Positions 1-4,181 of a stretch of DNA of 6,999 nt are shown here, piece after piece. Location: positions 1 through 6,999 of the forward strand of contig CAKTCH010000080.1 of NCBI GenBank assembly GCA_934538895.1, written 5' to 3'. Made by a program: the position numbers and the translations under genes. The notes beneath the pieces were generated by a model. It was not told the DNA's origin, searched no databases, and saw nothing but the letters and a program-made list of their open reading frames with translations. Each line of letters opens with the position of its first letter. Position 1 is the stretch's first letter. This DNA is from an uncultured Alphaproteobacteria bacterium (GTDB lineage Bacteria; Pseudomonadota; Alphaproteobacteria; Micavibrionales; Micavibrionaceae).

Positions 1-484
1 CCGCCTTGCTGGCGCTATACCCCGGCGCACCGGGCCAGCCGTTAAAGCTGGCCAGGGAACTCATGATGCCGATTTGCCCGGCGCCGCGCGTCATCATGCG
101 CGGCACAAGGGGCAGGATTGTATTCAGCACACCTTGTACGTTCACATCGAAAATTCTGTATTCGGCATCGATCCACGATCCGTCTTCAGCGCCACCCGTC
201 CCGCCCGATATGCCGGCATTAGCGATCGCAAGATCGACCGGCGACACATCGTCCATTTGCAGCAGCCAGCGGGCAAAAGCGTGCCGGTCCGTTACATCAA
301 TCAGACAGGTTTCTACCAGCGCACCTTTTGCGCGGCAGCCCTGCGCAACGGCCCGCAGGCGCGTTTCATCGCGCCCCGTCAGCAACAGCGTAACGCCGTC
401 CCGCGCGTAACGCTGCGCCAGCGCCTCGCCGATGCCGCTGGAAGCGCCGGTGATAAGAATAGTCCTGAAAGGGAAAGGCGTCAT
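1..484 (-). CDS. Short-chain dehydrogenase/reductase (SDR), 3' end cut by window edge
   Basis: This is an NAD(P)-dependent oxidoreductase of the classical SDR family, with a Rossmann fold and probably cytosolic. The visible 161 residues begin MTPFPFRTILITG. They contain the cofactor-binding TGASSGIG glycine motif (residues 12-19), an LTGR turn with Arg38 that usually favours NADP(H), Asp63 at the adenine-contact position, NAG (89-91), and the full catalytic tetrad Asn115, Ser143, Tyr156 and Lys160 (YSASK). The frame is open to position 1, so roughly the last 80-100 residues, including the substrate-specifying C-terminus, lie outside the window. The ATG (482-484) follows directly on the stop of the upstream kinase gene (TGA then ATG, no gap), so the two are very likely co-transcribed and translationally coupled. 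No strong Shine-Dalgarno is seen. The family assignment is secure. The substrate cannot be told from sequence. Confidence 0.93.
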   Translation of the reverse strand, partial: MTPFPFRTILITGASSGIGEALAQRYARDGVTLLLTGRDETRLRAVAQGCRAKGALVETCLIDVTDRHAFARWLLQMDDVSPVDLAIANAGISGGTGGAEDGSWIDAEYRIFDVNVQGVLNTILPLVPRMMTRGAGQIGIMSSLASFNGWPGAPGYSASKA

Positions 485-1060
485 TCAAGCCGCCGTCAGC
501 TTCGCCTTGTAAGATTCGAACGCTTTCTCGAATTCCCGCGTCACGTCTTTCGGCGCTTTTTCCGATGTGTTGATGACCAGATCGAAATTGACGGGATCGC
601 CGATATCGACGCCGTACAAGGCCTTATAGCGCAGGATCTCGCTCTTGCGGCGGCGATCCACCTCGTCCATGGCGGTAGGCATGTCGGGAAACTTTTCACG
701 CAGATCGGCATCGTCCTTGAAGATACGATGGACCGCGACATCGAGATCGACCGTCAGGCGTATCTTGAGCGCATCCTTGATGAAGAACCACGCCATGCGC
801 GAATCAAGGATGAGATGCTCCTTCTGGTCATTGATTGTCTTGAGGAAATCATCGACCAGATGATCGATCTCGGCCTGCGATTCCGCCATCTCGTTCAGCG
901 CCGTAAGCGAGATGCCTTTCTCGGCCGCCAGCGTGCGAAAAATATTGCCGGTCGTAATCAGACGATAGCCCGTCAGTTCCGAAACCGCGCGGGCAAACGT
1001 GCTCTTGCCGCTGCCGGGATCGCCCGTGATGGCGATACGATGAAAATGCTGCTCTGACAT
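485..1060 (-). CDS. Cytidylate kinase-like P-loop nucleoside monophosphate kinase (archaeal-type, 191 aa)
   Basis: This is a small cytosolic P-loop kinase, probably phosphorylating CMP/dCMP to the diphosphate with ATP. It has a Walker A motif GDPGSGKST (residues 13-21), an NMP-binding region with TTGNIFR (36-42) and an AE...EID stretch (59-66), a DSR motif (86-88) followed by a KIRLTV strand (99-104), and an Arg-rich lid-like helix RRRKSEILRYKALYG (136-150). It ends with VDIGDP and FDLVINTS (159-166). This order, and the R..E..RY...YG.D..D signature, resembles the compact archaeal-type cytidylate kinases rather than the larger bacterial Cmk of about 225 residues. The ATG at 1060 gives the correct distance to the P-loop. 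No Shine-Dalgarno precedes it, but a promoter lies immediately upstream. It heads a two-gene unit with the SDR gene. CMP specificity is inferred from family resemblance; a generic AAA-type NMP kinase is the alternative. Confidence 0.75.
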   Translation of the reverse strand: MSEQHFHRIAITGDPGSGKSTFARAVSELTGYRLITTGNIFRTLAAEKGISLTALNEMAESQAEIDHLVDDFLKTINDQKEHLILDSRMAWFFIKDALKIRLTVDLDVAVHRIFKDDADLREKFPDMPTAMDEVDRRRKSEILRYKALYGVDIGDPVNFDLVINTSEKAPKDVTREFEKAFESYKAKLTAA

Positions 1061-1066
1061 GGATTA

Positions 1067-1095
1067 CTTTTAAGGGAGGCCGCCGCTCCGGTCAA
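1067..1095 (-). promoter_or_regulatory. Candidate sigma-70-type promoter of the kinase-SDR unit
   Basis: Read on the minus strand, there is a -35 box TTGACC (1095-1090, five of six consensus bases), a 17-nt spacer, and a -10 box TAAAAG (1072-1067, four of six). Transcription would start about 6-8 nt further on, at about 1061-1059, which falls on the ATG of the kinase gene at 1060. This fits the absence of any Shine-Dalgarno upstream of that ATG and suggests a leaderless or near-leaderless mRNA. The spacing and consensus match are seen directly; promoter activity is inferred. Confidence 0.45.
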
Positions 1096-1129
1096 GCTTT
1101 CACCGCCGCGCGGCAAGCCCGGCTCAGGC

Positions 1130-1204
1130 TTGTGGTGGCAGATTGCAAAAAGCATATATGGCAATGGCTTGCAAAAGTACATGGGGAGTGTTACCTTCCT
1201 CACC
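1130..1204 (+). promoter_or_regulatory. Likely promoter/operator region of the metal-efflux operon
   Basis: This half of the divergent spacer must contain the start signals of the rightward operon. It is AT-rich compared with its surroundings. TTGCAAAA occurs twice (1143-1150 and 1169-1176, 26 nt apart), each with a self-complementary TTGCAA core. An ATTGC/GCAAT inverted repeat (1142-1146 and 1161-1165) flanks a CATATATG palindrome (1153-1160). The second TTGCAA (1169-1174) could be a -35 with a poor -10, TACCTT (1192-1197), at 17-nt spacing. None of these matches a regulator box I can name (MerR-family, Zur or Fur), so the operator is unassigned. Confidence 0.3.
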
Positions 1205-1558
1205 ATGCGCTTTGTCGTCTTCGCCATCATCCTATCTATTATGTTCAGCGGTTTTTCTGCCACCGCGCATAATGCCATTGATTCTGGCTGTTCCATTCAA
1301 ACCATGATGGAGAAACAGGACGACAGCCATTGTGTCGATTCGCAGGCCGATGATAATCAGACCGGCAAGATGGCCCCTGACCATGCTTCGAAGATATGCG
1401 CTGATTGCTTGCATTGCTGTGGATTCCACACCCTTTTGGGGCAGGCTCTATACTCGATAAATATAGAACCGAAGGCCCTGCCCGTCGCCTATGCCGATCT
1501 TTACAGGCTTAGTGATTATATATCGTCTTTGCTCCGCCCTCCCAAAACCCTTGTTTGA
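1205..1558 (+). CDS. Small secreted Cys/His-rich protein, CzcI-like, at the head of the efflux operon
   Basis: This is a 117-residue protein with a hydrophobic signal peptide (about residues 1-21, possible cleavage after SATA), so the mature form should be periplasmic. It carries six cysteines (29, 43, 65, 68, 71, 72). Four of them lie in a dense CADCLHCCGFH cluster (65-75) with His70 and His75, as expected for binding soft or borderline metals. It ends in LLRPPK, like many small proteins found beside metal resistance operons. Position, size, signal peptide and Cys/His cluster resemble CzcI-type proteins encoded just upstream of czcC in Cupriavidus. That role is inferred by analogy, since the sequence is divergent. 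The ATG at 1205 is chosen because it places the signal peptide at the N-terminus. A TTG at 1130 and an ATG at 1181 are in frame upstream but would add non-signal-like sequence. GGGGAG (1183-1188) lies rather far upstream, so translation initiation is uncertain. Confidence 0.72.
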   Translation: MRFVVFAIILSIMFSGFSATAHNAIDSGCSIQTMMEKQDDSHCVDSQADDNQTGKMAPDHASKICADCLHCCGFHTLLGQALYSINIEPKALPVAYADLYRLSDYISSLLRPPKTLV

Positions 1559-1646
1559 TCTAAACGGGCTTTAAGGCTTCGGCCTTTTCCCGCCAAACGC
1601 TGTTCCGCCAAGGATAAGCGGTCACTGGCATATCGATCAAACAAGG
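1549..1646 (+). repeat. Perfect 12-bp inverted repeat linking the end of the CzcI-like gene to the czcC ribosome binding site
   Basis: The left arm CCTTGTTTGATC (1549-1560) and right arm GATCAAACAAGG (1635-1646) are exactly complementary and separated by 74 nt. The left arm holds the final codons and TGA stop (1556-1558) of the CzcI-like gene. The right arm ends inside the Shine-Dalgarno AAGGA (1643-1647) of czcC. In mRNA the arms can form a stem that masks this SD. A ribosome finishing the upstream gene would cover the left arm and free it. The complementarity is seen directly; regulation by it is inferred. Confidence 0.6.
1565..1592 (+). terminator. cUUCGg tetraloop hairpin, possible attenuator or weak terminator
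   Basis: AAGGC (1573-1577), loop TTCG (1578-1581) and GCCTT (1582-1586) form a perfect 5-bp stem closed by the exceptionally stable C(UUCG)G tetraloop. It is followed by only two further T residues. An outer CGGG (1565-1568) / CCCG (1589-1592) pairing can extend it across an internal loop. It starts 14 nt after the stop of the CzcI-like gene. The U tract is short (four T in all, two of them in the stem), so full termination is doubtful. Partial termination, attenuation or a folding nucleus for the surrounding long stem are all possible. Confidence 0.4.
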
Positions 1647-1650
1647 ATAA
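1609..1650 (+). repeat. 9-bp direct repeat CAAGGATAA containing the czcC Shine-Dalgarno
   Basis: CAAGGATAA occurs at 1609-1617 and again at 1642-1650, 33 nt apart. The second copy contains the AAGGA Shine-Dalgarno that serves czcC (8 nt before the ATG at 1656). The first copy has no start codon at usable distance. It sits in the loop of a possible small hairpin with stem CCGC (1605-1608) / GCGG (1618-1621). Confidence 0.5.
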
Positions 1651-1655
1651 AACCC

Positions 1656-2960
1656 ATGTTTATAAAAAAGGCGGTTTATGCCGCGTTCCTTCTATCCGTT
1701 ACATTGCCAGCATGGGCAGCAGAGAACGGCGATAAAAATGAAATCCCCGCCTTTATTCATCCGGCGCCGCAACCGGATACGCTTGTGCTAGATCAGGCGA
1801 TTGCGTGGGCCCTGGAAAAGTCCCCTGTTTTGGCAGCATCCGCCAGCCGCGCAGACGCTGCCACCGCCAGCCGGTCACAGGCGGGCGCGCTGCCAAATCC
1901 GGAAATCTCCATTGAGGCGGAAAATATCTATGGCGACGGGCCTTATGACGGGACAGCCAATGCGGAAATTACTTATGGTGTTTCGCAGTTGCTAGAGTTG
2001 CCGGGCAAGCGCGGCAACCGCGTGCGCATGGCCGAGGCTGAAAAAACAAAAACCCATTATGCGCGCGACGCCGCAAGGCTTGACCTTATCCGCGACATTA
2101 CGGTTGCTTACGCTGAAACGGTTACGGCGCAGCGCGATCTTGAGGTTATCGAGCAAGAGCGCACGCTGGCGGGCGAAGTCATGGACAGCGTGGCGGCGAA
2201 AGTTGAAGCCGGTAAGGAACCGCCTGTCCAGATGGACAAGGCCCATATCGAATTATCATCCAGCGATATTGCCCTCGACCGCGCCCGGCGCGCCCTGAAT
2301 ACTAAAAAACAAACCCTGAAAGCCTTGATGGGCGGCGCTAACGGAGATTTTGAAATCGACCCGCAAAGCCTGCCCGCCTTGGCGGAGCCGGAACCGATTG
2401 ACGTTTATCTGAATCGCCTGCCGCAAACCCCGGATGCACGCAGTTTCGAAGCCGATGTCGCCCAGGCACAATCAAGCCTGTCTCTGGAAAGGGCAAATGC
2501 TTTTCCCGATCCCACGCTGGCCTTGGGTGTCCGGCAATACAGGGAAAACGACAATCAGGCATTTACCGCGGGCGTTTCCTTTCCCCTGCCGGTTTTCAAT
2601 CTAAACCGTGCCGGGATTGAGCGCGCAGGCCACGAATTGAGCGCCGCAAAGCTGGAACAACGCGGCGGTCGGCTGTCCCTGGAAGCGCAACTTGCCGCGC
2701 ATTATGAGGAATTCGTAAGCGCATACCGCGAAGCCACGACCTTAAGCAATTCTATTTTACCGGGTGCTGAAGAAACATTTTCTTTTGCACGGCAAGGCTA
2801 TGACGCCGGAAAATTCGGCTATCTCGAAGTTTTGGACGTGCAGCGCACCTTGTTTCAGGCACGAAGACAGGCGAATGCCGCCACCCTTGATTACCACCGC
2901 GCCCGCGCCACCATTGAACGCATGACAGCGCAACACGCCCACGAAACCCATAAGGAATAA
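1656..2960 (+). CDS. czcC: CzcC-type outer-membrane efflux channel (TolC family)
   Basis: This is the outer-membrane component of a tripartite metal efflux pump. Trimers form a barrel plus periplasmic alpha-tunnel that passes ions from the RND pump to the outside. The 434-residue length is usual for the family. A signal peptide (residues 1-21, ending PAWA) lacks a lipobox cysteine, and the whole protein has no cysteine, so it is probably not a lipoprotein. Two TolC-like repeats follow. The first holds ELPGKRGNR (114-122), the second FPLPVFNLNR (309-318) and GYLEVLDVQRTLF (388-400), all characteristic of CzcC/CusC-like channels. The long Ala-, Glu- and Arg-rich helices between them fit the coiled tunnel. 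Start: ATG with SD AAGGA 8 nt upstream; the SD can be masked by the 12-bp inverted repeat. The stop lies 4 nt before czcB, indicating one transcript. The metal substrate is set by the partner pump, not by this protein. Confidence 0.92.
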   Translation: MFIKKAVYAAFLLSVTLPAWAAENGDKNEIPAFIHPAPQPDTLVLDQAIAWALEKSPVLAASASRADAATASRSQAGALPNPEISIEAENIYGDGPYDGTANAEITYGVSQLLELPGKRGNRVRMAEAEKTKTHYARDAARLDLIRDITVAYAETVTAQRDLEVIEQERTLAGEVMDSVAAKVEAGKEPPVQMDKAHIELSSSDIALDRARRALNTKKQTLKALMGGANGDFEIDPQSLPALAEPEPIDVYLNRLPQTPDARSFEADVAQAQSSLSLERANAFPDPTLALGVRQYRENDNQAFTAGVSFPLPVFNLNRAGIERAGHELSAAKLEQRGGRLSLEAQLAAHYEEFVSAYREATTLSNSILPGAEETFSFARQGYDAGKFGYLEVLDVQRTLFQARRQANAATLDYHRARATIERMTAQHAHETHKE

Positions 2961-2964
2961 AACC

Positions 2965-4164
2965 ATGAAAAGAATGAAATTTAAAACCTTGCTGATCGCC
3001 GGAGTGGCCTCTTTCGTCCTTATAGGCACGGTCGCTTACAAACAATTCATACCGCCCAGCCATGCCGCGGAAGAACACGGCCACGGCCATGAGGACGACG
3101 GGCATGAGCACGCCAGCGAAGGAGGACACGACGAAGGCATTGTGTCCCTGAGCGCGGCGCAGATAACGGCAACCGGCATCAAGGTCGCCCCCGCCGGGCC
3201 GGGAACCTTGGCCCGCGAAGTGACGGTGCCGGGCAAGATCGTTGCCGCTGCCGACCGCATGGCGCAAATCGTTCCCAAAGTCGGTGGCACCGTAACCGAA
3301 GGCCGCAAGAATTTAGGTGACAGCGTTGAAAAAGGTGAAGTAATGGCCCTGATCGAAAGCCGCGAAATGGCCGAGGCGATCGCGGATTCTCTGGCTGCCA
3401 GACGCGCCGAGGAATTGGCGCGCACGACCTTTAACCGTGAAAAGAGCTTGTGGGACAAGAAAATCACGGCGGAGCAGGATTATCTCAATGCCAGGAACGC
3501 CCACCAGGAGGCACAAATCCGCCTTGATCTGACGCGCCAGAAATTACAGGCGTTAGGGCATGAGGGCGAAATCGGCAGCAATGGCAATGCGCGATTCCAT
3601 GAATTGAAAGCGCCTTTCGCGGGCCGCGTGATCGCGCGTGAACTGACGCTGGGCGAATATGTGGACACCACGCATTCAGCCTATACGGTCGCGGATTTAA
3701 GCGTCGTCTGGGTAGAAACCGCGATAGCGCCGGGAGATCTTCCCTTTGTGAAAGAAGAGCAGACCGCAACCGTGATCGGCGGCAATGGCAAGGCACAGGG
3801 CAAACTGATTTTTGTAAGCCCGGCAATCGATCCTGAAACGCGTGCCGCCCAGGCCATTATAGAGCTTGAAAATGCTGACGGGCAATGGAGGCCGGGCGAA
3901 TTCGCCAATGCCGCCATTGCAACGAACGCGCAGGAAATAAAAATCATGGTGCCGAAAGAAGCCTTGCAAACTATCGGAAACGAGAAGGTCCTTTTTGTAA
4001 GAACGGGAAAGGGCTTTGAAAAGCGCGTGGTGTCAACCGGGCGCGAAGACAGCCGCCATATTGAAATCCTGTCCGGCGTCGCCGCCGGGGAGCCTGTGGC
4101 GGTCACGAATACTTTCACCCTCAAGGCCGAACTCGGAAAATCCGAAGCCGGACATGAACATTAA
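2965..4164 (+). CDS. czcB: CzcB-type periplasmic adaptor (membrane fusion protein) with His-rich N-terminus
   Basis: This is the periplasmic adaptor that links the RND pump to the outer-membrane channel and may hand over metal ions. Its 399 residues include a single N-terminal membrane anchor or uncleaved signal (about 7-28). A linker of about 26 residues (33-58) is packed with His, Asp and Glu (His33, 38, 40, 42, 47, 49, 55) and is a likely metal-binding tail. A first lipoyl half (about 100-132, PKVGGTV at 104-110) precedes a coiled-coil hairpin (about 136-195). The second lipoyl half has LKAPFAGRV (214-222), followed by a beta-barrel and membrane-proximal domain (VPKEAL near 328). The C-terminus is another His cluster, GHEH (396-399). 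SD AAGGA overlaps the end of czcC, 8 nt before the ATG, and the genes are separated by 4 nt. His-rich tails are known in CzcB-like adaptors for Zn/Co/Cd/Ni and argue against a Cu/Ag (Met-rich) system. Confidence 0.92.
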   Translation: MKRMKFKTLLIAGVASFVLIGTVAYKQFIPPSHAAEEHGHGHEDDGHEHASEGGHDEGIVSLSAAQITATGIKVAPAGPGTLAREVTVPGKIVAAADRMAQIVPKVGGTVTEGRKNLGDSVEKGEVMALIESREMAEAIADSLAARRAEELARTTFNREKSLWDKKITAEQDYLNARNAHQEAQIRLDLTRQKLQALGHEGEIGSNGNARFHELKAPFAGRVIARELTLGEYVDTTHSAYTVADLSVVWVETAIAPGDLPFVKEEQTATVIGGNGKAQGKLIFVSPAIDPETRAAQAIIELENADGQWRPGEFANAAIATNAQEIKIMVPKEALQTIGNEKVLFVRTGKGFEKRVVSTGREDSRHIEILSGVAAGEPVAVTNTFTLKAELGKSEAGHEH

Positions 4165-4181
4165 GAATTGAAAGAACGGTT

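Noticed and set aside
74..1057. Long plus-strand open frame of 327 codons antisense to the kinase and SDR genes
   Set aside because: Its product is Arg-rich with no recognisable domain, and it lies opposite two genes with clear catalytic motifs. It is a GC-driven shadow frame.
1130..1204. N-terminal extension of the CzcI-like protein from TTG 1130 or ATG 1181
   Set aside because: The extension would put a polar or aromatic stretch before the signal peptide and run through the likely promoter. ATG 1205 gives a normal signal sequence.
973..1296. Minus-strand 107-codon open frame across the divergent spacer
   Set aside because: It overlaps the start of the kinase gene and the CzcI-like gene, and it has no signal, domain or SD. 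It would also read through the promoter region.
1549..1646. Inverted repeat as ends of an insertion sequence or miniature transposon
   Set aside because: The enclosed 74 nt have no target-site duplication that I can see, and the arms sit exactly on a stop codon and an SD. That fits mRNA structure better than a mobile element.
2752..3267. Minus-strand 171-codon open frame opposite the czcC/czcB junction
   Set aside because: It is complementary to two well-supported genes, has low-complexity composition and no family resemblance.
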